64,000 bases of DNA from the NCBI RefSeq assembly GCF_029961765.1, contig NZ_CP124681.1, forward strand, positions 434,001 to 498,000. The letters are read 5' to 3'. The DNA is from Nocardioides sp. QY071. GTDB lineage: Bacteria > Actinomycetota > Actinomycetes > Propionibacteriales > Nocardioidaceae. Of this stretch, positions 26,769 through 37,900 are shown in pieces (position 1 is the stretch's first letter; every line of letters begins with the position of its first letter). Under the pieces are notes generated by a model, which had not been told where the DNA came from, ran no database searches, and saw only the letters and a list, made by a program, of their open reading frames with translations. The translations under genes and the position numbers were made by a program.

Positions 26769-28157
26769 TCAGGCCAGGTACGCCGCCAGCGCCTCGTCGG
26801 CGTCGGTGCTCACGAACCCCGTGCCGGCGAGCTTGTCCAGCGCCAGCGTGCTGTGCAGCGGCCGGGGCGAGAGGGCCTTGCCCGCGGCGTACTCCTCGGT
26901 CGTCACCGTGCTGACCCGGGCCGGGTCCTGGCCGGTGAGCTCGAAGACCTTGCGGGCGTAGTCGGCCCACGAGCGCGGCTCGCCGCCGTTGGTGACGTTG
27001 TAGGTGCCGTACGGCGCCCCGGTGGCCACCAGGTGCGCCGTGGCGCGGGCCAGCTCGGAGGTGAAGGTCAGTCGGCCGACCTGGTCGTCGACGACCGCCG
27101 GGTCGACGCCGTCGGCCGCCAGCTTCGCCATGGTGCGCACGAAGTTGTGGCCCTCGCCGATGACCCACGAGGTGCGCAGGATGTAGTGGCGCGGGGCGCC
27201 CGCGACGGCAAGGTCCCCGGCCGCCTTGGTCTGGCCGTAGACGCCGAGCGGCGCGAACGGCTCGTCCTCGCGGTGCCCGCCCTCGACAGGGGAGCCGTCG
27301 AAGACGTAGTCGGTCGAGTAGTGGACGAGAGTGATCCCGCGGGCGGCGGCGATCCGGGCCAGGGCGGCGGGCGCGGCGGCGTTGGCGGCCCAGGCGACGG
27401 GCCGGCCCTCGGGCGTCTCGGCCTTGTCGACCGCGGTGTAGGCGGCCGCGTTGAGGATCAGGTCGTACTCCTCCCACGGCCAGGCGGCCAGGGCCGCCTC
27501 GTCGGTGAGGTCCAGCTCGTCGAGGTCGACCAGAGTGGCGCCGGGGTGGAGCGGCGCGAGGGCCTGCCCGAGCTGGCCCCGGCAGCCGGTGATCAGCGTC
27601 TTCCGGGGAGCCATCGGCACCACGTCGCCGAGCACCGGGTTGGCCAGGTCCTTGGCCGAGATCTCGACCTCGTCGGCGTCGAGGGGGATCGGCCACGGGA
27701 TGGCGACCGTGGCGTCGGCGAGGTTGAGCGCGGGGTAGGCGTGACCGGGCTTCCAGTGGTCGTTGACCAGGTAGGAGTAGACGGTGCCGTCCTCGAGCGC
27801 CTGGTAGGAGTTCCCGACGCCGCGCGGCACGAAGACCGCCGTCTTCTCGTCGACCTCGGTCCAGTACGTCGCCCCGAAGGTCTCGCCCTCGCGCATGTCG
27901 ACCCATGCGGCGAACACCTTGCCGGTGGCGACGGAGACGTACTTGTCCCACGGCTCGGTGTGGATGCCGCGGGTCGCGCCGCGGGCGGCGTTGAGGCTCA
28001 TGTTGTTCTGCACCGGACCGAAGTCGGGCAGGCCGAGCGCGACCATCTTCTCGCGCTGCCAGTTCTCCTTGAACCAGCCGCGGTCGTCGCCGTGCACCGG
28101 CAGGTGGACGACGAGCAGGCCGGGGATCGGCGTCGTCTCGATGCGAAGCTCCGCCAT
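26769..28157 (-). CDS. Bifunctional dTDP-4-dehydrorhamnose 3,5-epimerase / reductase (RmlC-RmlD fusion)
   Basis: 462-residue fusion for the last two steps to dTDP-L-rhamnose. Residues 1 to about 190 are an RmlC-like cupin: DDRGWFKENWQREKM, RGATRGIHTEPWDKYV with the catalytic His region, FVPRGVGNSYQAL and VYSYLVNDHWKPG. From about 195 to the end is an RmlD SDR with LITGCRGQLGQAL, YSTDYVFDG and YGQTK. The second cupin His of classical RmlC (GxxHGF) is replaced by GVGNSY. ATG 28157 is chosen; a GTG at 28163 overlapping the rmlB stop in GTGA is equally possible. Both place it in an operon behind rmlB. Confidence 0.9.
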   Translation of the reverse strand: MAELRIETTPIPGLLVVHLPVHGDDRGWFKENWQREKMVALGLPDFGPVQNNMSLNAARGATRGIHTEPWDKYVSVATGKVFAAWVDMREGETFGATYWTEVDEKTAVFVPRGVGNSYQALEDGTVYSYLVNDHWKPGHAYPALNLADATVAIPWPIPLDADEVEISAKDLANPVLGDVVPMAPRKTLITGCRGQLGQALAPLHPGATLVDLDELDLTDEAALAAWPWEEYDLILNAAAYTAVDKAETPEGRPVAWAANAAAPAALARIAAARGITLVHYSTDYVFDGSPVEGGHREDEPFAPLGVYGQTKAAGDLAVAGAPRHYILRTSWVIGEGHNFVRTMAKLAADGVDPAVVDDQVGRLTFTSELARATAHLVATGAPYGTYNVTNGGEPRSWADYARKVFELTGQDPARVSTVTTEEYAAGKALSPRPLHSTLALDKLAGTGFVSTDADEALAAYLA

Positions 28158-28159
28158 GG

Positions 28160-30128
<1,969 letters not shown>

Positions 30129-30137
30129 ATCTGCCGG

Positions 30138-30171
30138 TCCCCCGAATCGTTCGATCGAACGGTTCGGGGGA
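30138..30171. terminator. 34-bp near-palindrome, copy A
   Basis: TCCCCCGAATCGTTCGATC pairs with its complement over 34 bp with one mismatched pair that becomes G-U on one strand. It sits 10 bp after rfbA and is the exact reverse complement of copy B. Confidence 0.7.
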
Positions 30172-30187
30172 CTTCCGGCGCCCGAAA

Positions 30188-30221
30188 TCCCCCGAACCGT
30201 TCGATCGAACGATTCGGGGGA
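30188..30221. terminator. 34-bp near-palindrome, copy B (inverted copy of A)
   Basis: Exact reverse complement of 30138-30171, separated from it by 16 bp, 10 bp before the 3' end of the convergent glycosyltransferase gene. Each copy is oriented so that one strand can use a G-U pair, consistent with one terminator per direction. Confidence 0.7.
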
Positions 30222-30231
30222 GGACTCGGAT

Positions 30232-31797
30232 TCAGCCCCGCCGCAGCCGGCCCAGCAACCCCTTGCGGGCGGGCGGCTCGGCGGCGGGGAGCCGGAGCAA
30301 CAGCCCGTCCTGGGCGGAGTAGTCGAGCACGACCGAGCCGACCTGCGTGCCGGCGGGGAGGTCGCTGAAGGCCCGCTTGATGCCGGTACGGCCGTCGAGC
30401 TCGCACATCCCCAGCACCAGGTGGGCGCCGGTCGGCAGCGCGCCGCCCATCGCGGCGGTGGCCGGGTCGAAGCGGGCGGTGAACGTGCCGGCGGGCTCGA
30501 GGGTGCCGTCCTCCTGCTCGACCAGGGCGACTCGCGAGGTCGAGGGGAGCAGCCAGTTGACCCGGGTGGGGGCGTGCCGGATCGCCACGTCCACGAAGGC
30601 GTCCGACACGTCCGCGCTCGGCGTGAGGCCGTGCTCGGCGAGCAGGCCCGCCAACGGCTCGGGAAGGTCGCGGACCACCTCGCCGGCCGCCGTACGACGG
30701 GCGAAGGGCTGTCCGGGAACGCGGCTCCAGGCCACCGTGCCGGTGACCGTGACGGCTCCGTCGCCGGCGTCCTCGACCGCGGTGACGGTGAAGTCGGGCT
30801 TGCGGTCGATGCCGTCACGCAGGAAGTCGGCGGCCGCGTCGGCGTGGCCGGCCCGGAAGAGCGTGATCGCGACCCGGCTGCGCTCCGGCAGCAGCGCGTC
30901 GAGCTCGGCGGGCACGTAGGTCGCGAGCATCCGGGCGGCCTCGGCACGGGCCTCGGCGACGCTCTCGTCGTCGGCGTCGGTCGCGCGCTGGCCGAGCTGG
31001 GAGACCAGCCGGACGTGCACGTTCTGGGCCAGCAGCTCGTTGCGGATCGCGGGCTGCTCGACACCGGACACGAGCCGGAACAGCTTGTCGAGGTAGGGCC
31101 AGTACTCCGGGTCGCCGCTGTAGTCGAGCTTGGTGCCGTCGCTGGACGTCGAGTTGTTCTCGGCGGTCTTGCGCCAGTGGTAGAAGGGCGTCGAGCTCAG
31201 CAGGGCGACCGCCGGCTCGTGCCGGATCACGTCGACGTGGAAGAACAGGTCCTCCCACAGGTGTCGCGGCGCCTCCGGGAAGCGGACCTCGTGGTCGACC
31301 AGGAACGCGCGCCGGTACAGCTTGTGCGGCGTCATCGGCAGCAGCCCGCGCAGCGGCTCGGCGCTCGCGTCGGGCGCGTCGTGGGTGTAGTGCGTGAGCC
31401 CCCAGCGGGCGATCTGGGTGCGGACCTCCTTGCCGTTGACCACGTCCGCGCCGGCTCTGTCACCGAGCGCGACCGCGGCCCGGAGCGCGTCCGGGTACAG
31501 CTCGTCGTCGTGGTCGAGGAACAGGACGTAGCGGCCCCGCGCCTCGCGGACGCCGATGTTGCGCGGCCGGCTCGGCCAGCCCGAGGCCTCCAGCGCGAAC
31601 GCCCGGTAGTTGGCGCGCCCCGCCGCGATCTGCTCGATCCGGGCTGCGGTGTCGTCGGGGGAGCCGTCGTCGAGCAGCAGCACCTCGAGCCGGTTCTGGG
31701 GCAGGGTCTGTGCGTCCAGGGACGCGATGGCCCGGTCCAGCCCTGGGCCGGAGCGGTAGGTCGGGATCACGACGGACACCGCAGGAGCCTCGGCCAT
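30232..31797 (-). CDS. Family 2 glycosyltransferase with C-terminal beta-rich domain
   Basis: 521-residue inverting glycosyltransferase of the GT-A fold, probably acting at the inner membrane face on a wall glycan. VSVVIPTYRSGPGLDRAI, LLLDDGSPDD and FLDHDDELYPDAL are the nucleotide- and metal-binding motifs. Residues about 330-510 form a repetitive beta-type domain similar in style to the middle of the 1195-aa polymerase-like protein. The C-terminus ARKGLLGRLRRG is a basic tail shared with the sulfotransferase-like proteins downstream. Its start lies 23 bp from the divergent folP start with overlapping -10 boxes. Donor may be dTDP-rhamnose from the adjacent genes (inference). Confidence 0.85.
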   Translation of the reverse strand: MAEAPAVSVVIPTYRSGPGLDRAIASLDAQTLPQNRLEVLLLDDGSPDDTAARIEQIAAGRANYRAFALEASGWPSRPRNIGVREARGRYVLFLDHDDELYPDALRAAVALGDRAGADVVNGKEVRTQIARWGLTHYTHDAPDASAEPLRGLLPMTPHKLYRRAFLVDHEVRFPEAPRHLWEDLFFHVDVIRHEPAVALLSSTPFYHWRKTAENNSTSSDGTKLDYSGDPEYWPYLDKLFRLVSGVEQPAIRNELLAQNVHVRLVSQLGQRATDADDESVAEARAEAARMLATYVPAELDALLPERSRVAITLFRAGHADAAADFLRDGIDRKPDFTVTAVEDAGDGAVTVTGTVAWSRVPGQPFARRTAAGEVVRDLPEPLAGLLAEHGLTPSADVSDAFVDVAIRHAPTRVNWLLPSTSRVALVEQEDGTLEPAGTFTARFDPATAAMGGALPTGAHLVLGMCELDGRTGIKRAFSDLPAGTQVGSVVLDYSAQDGLLLRLPAAEPPARKGLLGRLRRG

Positions 31798-31803
31798 GTT
31801 CGG

Positions 31804-31813
31804 AGTCTAGGGT
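31804..31813. promoter_or_regulatory. Overlapping divergent leaderless promoters (glycosyltransferase / folP)
   Basis: AGTCTA (31804-31809) is TAGACT on the minus strand, six bases before the glycosyltransferase ATG; TAGGGT (31808-31813) is seven bases before the folP ATG. The two -10 boxes share TA at 31808-31809, so one polymerase should exclude the other. Confidence 0.55.
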
Positions 31814-31820
31814 TTCCGCC

Positions 31821-32696
31821 ATGACCGGACCGTCGACGCCCCTGGTGATGGGGGTCGTCAACGTCACGCCCGACTCGTTCTCCGACGGCGGGCGGTACGA
31901 CGACCCCGAGCGCGCCGTCGCGCACGGCAGGCAGCTGCTCGCCGAGGGCGCCGACATCCTCGACGTCGGTGGTGAGTCCACCCGACCGGGCGCGACCCGG
32001 CCGCTGCTCGAGGAGGAGCTGGACCGCGTCGTACCCGTCATCGAGGCGCTCGCCGCCGACGGCGCCGTCGTGTCGGTCGACACGATGCGCGCCGAGGTCG
32101 CGGAGCGGGCGCTCGAGGCCGGTGCGCGGATCGTCAACGACGTGTCGGGCGGCCTCGCCGACCCCACGATCCTCGAGGTCGTCGCGCGCACCGGCGCCAC
32201 CTACGTCGCGATGCACTGGCGCGCCCACAGCGACCGGATGCAGCAGTTCACCGAGTACGACGGTGGGGTGGTCGCGGCCGTCCGCGCCGAGCTGGGGGAG
32301 CGGGTCGCCGCGATCCGGGCCGCCGGCGTGCGGGACGACCAGATCGTGCTCGACCCCGGGCTCGGGTTCGCCAAGCTGGCCGAGCACAACTGGGAGCTGG
32401 TGCGCCACCTGGACGCGCTGGCGGACCTCGGCTTCCCGCTGCTGGTCGGCGGCAGCCGCAAGACCTTCCTCGGGCGCCTGCTCGAGGACGCCGCCGGCCG
32501 GCCGCGCCCGGTCGGGGAGCGGGAGGCGGCCGGCGTGGCGCTGAGCGCCCTGCTCGCCGCGGGGCTGGGCGGTGCGCCGGTGTGGTGCCTGCGGGTCCAC
32601 GATGTGCGTGCCCACCGCGACGCCTTGGCGGTTGCGGCACAGTGGACCCCAGCCGCGGATCGGGCCGTGGCGCCGGAGAGGGATCGAGATGACTGA
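31821..32696 (+). CDS. folP: Dihydropteroate synthase
   Basis: 291-residue TIM-barrel enzyme condensing p-aminobenzoate with the pterin pyrophosphate; sulfonamide target. VMGVVNVTPDSFSDGGRY and DILDVGGESTRPGA are the two PROSITE-type motifs, and GGSRKTFLGRLL is the phosphate-binding region. ATG 31821 follows the TAGGGT box; it overlaps folB by eight bases, so folP-folB-folK form a coupled operon. An Arg/Asp-rich tail after AAQW extends past the barrel. Confidence 0.95.
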   Translation: MTGPSTPLVMGVVNVTPDSFSDGGRYDDPERAVAHGRQLLAEGADILDVGGESTRPGATRPLLEEELDRVVPVIEALAADGAVVSVDTMRAEVAERALEAGARIVNDVSGGLADPTILEVVARTGATYVAMHWRAHSDRMQQFTEYDGGVVAAVRAELGERVAAIRAAGVRDDQIVLDPGLGFAKLAEHNWELVRHLDALADLGFPLLVGGSRKTFLGRLLEDAAGRPRPVGEREAAGVALSALLAAGLGGAPVWCLRVHDVRAHRDALAVAAQWTPAADRAVAPERDRDD

Positions 32697-33096
32697 CGAG
32701 CTGAGCATCCTCGGCATCGAGTGCTTCGCCCACCACGGCGTCTTCGACCACGAACGACGCGACGGCCAGGTGTTCAGGATCGACCTGACCCTCGCGGTCG
32801 ACACCGCCCCCGCGGCGGCCTCGGACGACTTGCGTGACACCGTGGACTACGGAAGCCTCGTCGACCAGGTCGTGGCCGCCGTGACGAGGGACCCGGTCGA
32901 CCTGATCGAGACCCTCGCGCAGCGGATCGCGGACACCTGCCTGTTGGACCCTCGTGTTGAATGGGTGCGTGTGACCGTCCACAAGCCGGATGCGCCGATC
33001 AAGGCGACGTTCGCCGACGTACAGCTCACCATCACCCGCCGCCGTGAGGCAGCAGGGGTGGGAGACCGAACCGGGAAGGCAGAGGGCCAAGCATGA
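32689..33096 (+). CDS. folB: Dihydroneopterin aldolase
   Basis: 135-residue enzyme cleaving dihydroneopterin to 6-hydroxymethyl-dihydropterin. IECFAHHGVFDHERRDGQVF is the conserved N-terminal block, DTVDYGSLVDQV and LIETLAQRIAD contain the active-site Tyr and Glu regions, and VTVHKPDAPI the terminal Lys-Pro motif. It begins inside the end of folP (8-bp overlap) and ends in an ATGA overlap with folK. The C-terminal ~18 residues are an extension. Confidence 0.94.
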   Translation: MTDELSILGIECFAHHGVFDHERRDGQVFRIDLTLAVDTAPAAASDDLRDTVDYGSLVDQVVAAVTRDPVDLIETLAQRIADTCLLDPRVEWVRVTVHKPDAPIKATFADVQLTITRRREAAGVGDRTGKAEGQA

Positions 33097-33662
33097 CCGA
33101 GACCCCCAATCCGAACATCGTCGACGCGGACACGTTGACCGGCGAGATGCGACCGATCCGTCGGGTGGTGATCGCACTCGGATCCAACCTCGGCGAGCGG
33201 TTCGCGACGCTGCAGGGTGCGCTCGGTGTGCTCGCGGACACCCCGGAGGTCTGGATCACCGGCGTGTCGCCGGTCTACGAGACGGCCCCCGTGGACTGCC
33301 CGCCCGACACGAAGGACTTCCTCAACGCCGTCGTGCTCGCCGACACCACCCTGTCGGCCCACCGCCTGCTGGACCGCGCCCTCGCCATCGAGGACGCCTT
33401 CGACCGCGAGCGCAGCGATGTCCCCAACGCCCCGCGCACCCTCGACGTCGACCTGATCGTCGTCGGCGACCGCCGCAGCGACACCGACGCCCTTCGCCTC
33501 CCGCACCCCCGGGCCCACGAGCGCGCCTTCGTGCTCAAGCCGTGGCACGACCTCGAGCCCGACGCCCAGCTGCTCGACCACGGCCCGGTCGCCGAGCTGC
33601 TCGAGAAGGCCGGCACCGACGGCCTCAAGCTGCGCGACGACCTGGTGCTCGAGACGGAGTAG
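33093..33662 (+). CDS. folK: 2-amino-4-hydroxy-6-hydroxymethyldihydropteridine pyrophosphokinase
   Basis: 189-residue pyrophosphokinase supplying the substrate of FolP. VIALGSNLGERFATLQGAL is the family N-terminus after a ~22-residue extension, and PRTLDVDLIVVGD is the PROSITE HPPK motif with metal-binding Asp pair. ATG 33093 overlaps folB. Its tail contains GGAG, which appears to be the ribosome-binding site of the next gene with an unusual CTG start. Confidence 0.95.
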   Translation: MTETPNPNIVDADTLTGEMRPIRRVVIALGSNLGERFATLQGALGVLADTPEVWITGVSPVYETAPVDCPPDTKDFLNAVVLADTTLSAHRLLDRALAIEDAFDRERSDVPNAPRTLDVDLIVVGDRRSDTDALRLPHPRAHERAFVLKPWHDLEPDAQLLDHGPVAELLEKAGTDGLKLRDDLVLETE

Positions 33663-33666
33663 CACC

Positions 33667-34173
33667 CTGAGCCGAGACCCGGTCCAGGAGCCCGAGCAGG
33701 AGCCCTCGGGACCGTCCGGGCCGTCACCGGACGGCCTGCGACCCACCGGCCTGCCCACCGTCCTCGGCTGGGCGGTGGCCGGCGCGGTCGTCGGCTGGGC
33801 GGTCCACCCGGTGTGCGACCGGATCGGCGTCGTACCCCCGCTGGTCTCGGCGGCGCAGCCGCTCGCGCTGCTGCTGCTCGCCGTGATCCTCGGGTACGTC
33901 GCCTGGGTGACCCACCGCGCCGTCCACGTGCGCCGCGAGCGGCTGGAGCCCCACCAGGCCGTCAACCGGTTCGTCCTCGCCCGTGCCAGTGCCCTCGTCG
34001 CCGCCCTGGTCACCGGCGGGTACGTCGGCTACGCGCTCTCCTGGATCGGTGACCCGGCCGAGCTGGCCGACGAGCGGATGGTGCGCTCCTTCGTCGCCGC
34101 CGGGTGTGCCATCGCCGCGGTGGTCGCGGGCCTGTTGCTGGAAAGGGCCTGTCGGGTCCACGACGACGCTTAG
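33667..34173 (+). CDS. DUF3180 membrane protein, probable CTG start
   Basis: 168-residue membrane protein with about four hydrophobic segments (VLGWAVAGAVVGWAV, PLALLLLAVILGYVAWV, ASALVAALVTGGYVGYAL and a C-terminal helix). It occupies the place of the DUF3180 gene that follows folK in mycobacteria. No ATG/GTG exists before 33775, which would cut into the first helix. CTG 33667 begins the open frame five bases after folK and has GGAG at 33656-33659 with a 7-base spacer, so CTG initiation is proposed. Function unknown; the conserved folate-to-pan position suggests an envelope or cofactor-related role. Confidence 0.7.
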   Translation: MSRDPVQEPEQEPSGPSGPSPDGLRPTGLPTVLGWAVAGAVVGWAVHPVCDRIGVVPPLVSAAQPLALLLLAVILGYVAWVTHRAVHVRRERLEPHQAVNRFVLARASALVAALVTGGYVGYALSWIGDPAELADERMVRSFVAAGCAIAAVVAGLLLERACRVHDDA

Positions 34174-34260
34174 CCCGGATCCGGGCTCGGGGACGACCGA
34201 CTGTGACGGTTGGGACGGTTGTGACAAGCGTGTCTGCCGCGTCTCGAGCGCCCGGAGGCC

Positions 34261-34266
34261 TACCGT
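34261..34266 (+). promoter_or_regulatory. -10 element of leaderless membrane coiled-coil gene
   Basis: TACCGT, seven bases, then ATG at 34274. Confidence 0.4.
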
Positions 34267-34273
34267 GCAAGAC

Positions 34274-34870
34274 ATGACTTCCCCTGTCATGTCCGGCAAC
34301 CGCCGTCGTCAGCGCTCCACGCGGGTCCTGGTCGCTGTGCTCCTCCTCGTGCTCGCGACGCTCGCCGTCGCCGGCACGGCCGTGACCGGCTCCTGGCTCC
34401 TCGTCACGATCGCCGCCGCCGCCGCCCTCGTCCTGGGCGCCGCGGCCACCAAGATCACCCACAGCGAGCTCCTGGACTCCCGTCAGGAGGCCGCCCGCGA
34501 CCGGGCCACCCAGGCGCGTGCGTACGCCGACCTGACCGAGGTCCGCACCGCGGAGAACGTCGAGTTCGCCGCCGACATGACGGGCAAGGTCGCCAAGCGC
34601 GACGCCACCATCGCCCGCCTCGAGAAGCGCCTCGGCGACGCCGCCGCCGAGCTGGCCGACGCCCGCCGCGACCTCGTCGAGGCCGGCGAGCGTGCCGAGG
34701 AGGCCCAGCGCACCGCCGACCGGCTCACCAAGAGCCTCGCCGACGCCGAGGAGCGCGCCGGCCAGGCCGTCGTCCGGGTCGCCGAGCTCGAGGCCGAGCT
34801 CGACGTCCTCACCTCGCAGATCCACGCCCTCGAGGCGCAGGCCCGCACCCGGGCCCGCCGCCCCGCCTGA
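34274..34870 (+). CDS. Membrane protein with two helices and cytoplasmic coiled coil
   Basis: 198 residues. Two adjacent N-terminal transmembrane helices (VLVAVLLLVLATLAVAGTAV and LVTIAAAAALVLGAAA) form a hairpin, followed by ~130 residues of charged heptad-like coiled coil from HSELLDSRQEAARDR onward, rich in Ala, Glu, Arg and ending RTRARRPA. It lies where mycobacteria have an alanine/arginine-rich membrane protein between DUF3180 and DUF2520 genes; homology is positional inference. Function unknown; a scaffold at the membrane is possible. GTG 34265 is an alternative start. Confidence 0.7.
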   Translation: MTSPVMSGNRRRQRSTRVLVAVLLLVLATLAVAGTAVTGSWLLVTIAAAAALVLGAAATKITHSELLDSRQEAARDRATQARAYADLTEVRTAENVEFAADMTGKVAKRDATIARLEKRLGDAAAELADARRDLVEAGERAEEAQRTADRLTKSLADAEERAGQAVVRVAELEAELDVLTSQIHALEAQARTRARRPA

Positions 34871-34930
34871 CCCCACACCCCTAGGTAGCATCGGGCGACC
34901 CACCCGTCGACCCGGAAGGACGCTGCTGCC

Positions 34931-37900
34931 GTGGCACTCGACCGCGCCCGCGCCCAGCAGGGCCTGATCCGGCTCGCCAAGGCAGGACCCGGGCGGCTGC
35001 GCGGTCCCGTCGGCCGCGCCACCCGCCGCTTCCGTGGCGAGTTCTCCGGCCCCCTGGTCACCGTCGTGCTGCCGGTCAGCGACGACGACACGACCCGGAT
35101 CGGCACCTGCCTGGACTCGCTGAAGGTCCAGACCCACCGCAACCTCGAAGTCCTCGTCGTGCGCTTCGGGCGCCACGAGCGGGTCACCGCGACCGTGCGC
35201 GAGCACGCCGCCGCGGACTGGCGGATCAAGACCCGGATCAAGGTCGAGAGGTCCCTCGCCGCGGCCCGCAACGCCGGCGTCGCCGCCGCGGCCGGCGAGC
35301 TGGTCGTCGTCGTGACCAACGCCGGCGACGACTTCGTCCACACCGGCATCGAGCGGCTGGTCGAGGCCCACGCGCGCTCCGGCTCGCCGGTGGTGGTCGG
35401 CGCGATGCGCGAGCCCGACATCGCCGGCTGGATCCCCGACTCGGCGTACGACGCCGCCCACCACACCCCCGTCCGCGGTACGACGCTCGCGGCCACCCCG
35501 GTCGCCGTCACCGACCTCGGCCTCGGCAACAAGCTCTTCACGCGCGCGGCCTGGCGGCAGACCGGCCTGCGCTTCTCCGAGGACTTCCCCGACGGCGCCG
35601 ACGTCGCGCTCGGGCTGCTGGAGCGGGCGTCCGCCTTCGACCTGCTGGCCGACTTCACCTACATCCCGACCGACCGCCGCGACGGCGTCCAGGTCGGCAC
35701 CGTGCCCGACGTGCTCAGCGGCCTGGCCGGCTGGATCGACCGCAACGACCACACCTGGCACCGGGTCGAGGCGCTCGGGCTGCCCGAGGTCCGCGAGTGG
35801 TTCCTGTGGGGCGTGCTCGACACGGCCGTGCAACCGCTGATCGCCGACGTGGAGCGGGCCGACGAGCACCAGTGGCAGACGCTGCGCGACCACGTCGCGA
35901 TGCTCCTCGACGCCGCCGACGAGCACGTCTGGGCCCGGCTCAACGCCGAGGCGCGGGTCAAGCTGTGGCTGCTGCGCAACAACCACCGCAAGGCTCTCGA
36001 GGACTTCCTCGGCGCCCGGCTGTTCACCCGCGGCAACCGGCCCACCGAGGTCCGCGACGGCAAGGTCTGGGCGCTGCTGCCGCACCACGACGACGCCGAG
36101 CTGGCCATCCCGCCCGAGCTGTTCGAGATGACCGCCGACGAGACCCGGTTCCGCGCGATGCTGCGCGAGGCGCGCTGGGTCGACGCCACCACGCTCGAGC
36201 TGACCGTGTTCGCGGCCGTCGACTTCGTGCACATGAGCACGACGCCTGCGATCACCTGTGCGCTCGTCGAGAGCGCCACCGGGCAACGGGTCCCGCTGCA
36301 GATCCGCCAGTTCCGCGACGCCCGCGCCAACCAGGCGCTGCGCCGCCACCAGGACTTCTCGTGGGGCGCCTTCGACGCCGTCGTCCCCGTCGCCGACGTG
36401 GTCGCCGCGACCACGGACGGCACCGGCACCTGGGTCCTCGAGGTCGACATCGACGTCGACGGCGTACGACGCACCGGTGCCGTCCCGCTCATCGACGAGC
36501 AGGCCTCGGCCGGATTCATCGGCCGCGACCACCTCGCACCCCGCCCGGTCGCCGGGTCGGTCGTCGCCTTCAACCCGCGCTCCGACGTGGTCGGCCTGCG
36601 CATCCGTCCCGACAGCGGCCCGCGGCTGCGCTCCCTCACCGTCCAGGGCCGCACGGTCGAGGGCACCCTCGTCCCCGCCGCCACCGAGATCACCGGCCTA
36701 CGTGTCACCCAGGGCACCCAGCAGGTCCGCGCCGAGCTCACCACCACGCCGAGCGGCGAGAGGGCGTTCCGGCTCCAGCTCCCCGCCGCCTGGTCCGGCC
36801 AGCGGCGCTGGCAGGTCCAGGCGCTCACGGCCGAGGGCCGCGAGATCCCGCTCGGCTGGGCCGCCGGCGCGCCCCAGTGGCTCGGCGTCGGCGAGGGCGA
36901 GCTGGTCGGCTCCCGCACCCCGTCCGGCGACACCGAGCTCTACGAGACCGCCGGCACCCTCGTCGTCGACGACCTCCTCGTCGAGGGCCTCCGGCTCGAC
37001 GTCACCGCCCGCTGGCTCGGCGCCGCACCCGGCCAGGACGCCCGGATCGTCCTCCTCACCCAGGTCGGTGGCACCGAGGTCCTCGCCACCGACCTGCCGC
37101 CGGCCGCCGCCGACGGCACGGTCCGCGTGAGCCTCACCCTCACCGCCGACCGCTGGGGCCTCGGCGAGCGCCCGCTCGCACCCGCTTGGTTCTGGCTCGC
37201 CGTCACCATCGGCGGCACCACCACGCGCAGCCTGCTCGGAGAGGCCGGCATCGACCGCCTCCACCACTTCATGGTCGGCACTGGTCACCGCAGCTACTCC
37301 GCCCGCGTCGTGCAGGAGGGCCGCGTCGCCGGCATCGAGCTGCTCCCGCCGGTGCCGGTCGACGAGCGCGTCCCCTACGGCCAGACCCAGCTGCAGGAGT
37401 GGTACGCCGACGGCGACATCCCGCTCGAGCCGGACGCCGTCTACTTCCAGTCCTACGTCGGCGCCACCGCCACCGACAGCCAGCTCGCGCTCCACCACGA
37501 GCTGCGGCGCACCCGCCCCGACCTCACGCTCTACTGGGGCGTCGCGTCCGCCGCCTCGTGGGTGCCGGAGGGCGCCGTGCCCGTCGTGATGACCACCCGC
37601 GAGTGGTACCGCGTGCTGGCCGCCGCCGGACAGCTGTGCATGAACATCGACCCGGAGCGCTGGTTCCGCAAGCGCCCCGGCCAGCGGCTGCTGCAGACCT
37701 TCCACGGCTACCCGTCGAAGTCGATGGGCATCCGGATGTGGGACGCCAAGCACTACCCGCCGCGGCGCATCGAGCTCGAGCTGGCCCGCACCTCGCAGCA
37801 GTGGGACCTGATCCTCACGCCCGACCCCGACATGGACCAGTTCTACCGCCGCGAGTACGCCTACGACGGGGCGATCCACAGCGAGGGCTATCCCCGTGAC

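Noticed and set aside
34010..36532. 840-codon minus-strand open frame opposite the polymerase gene
   Set aside because: Low-complexity antisense translation without a plausible start or domain.
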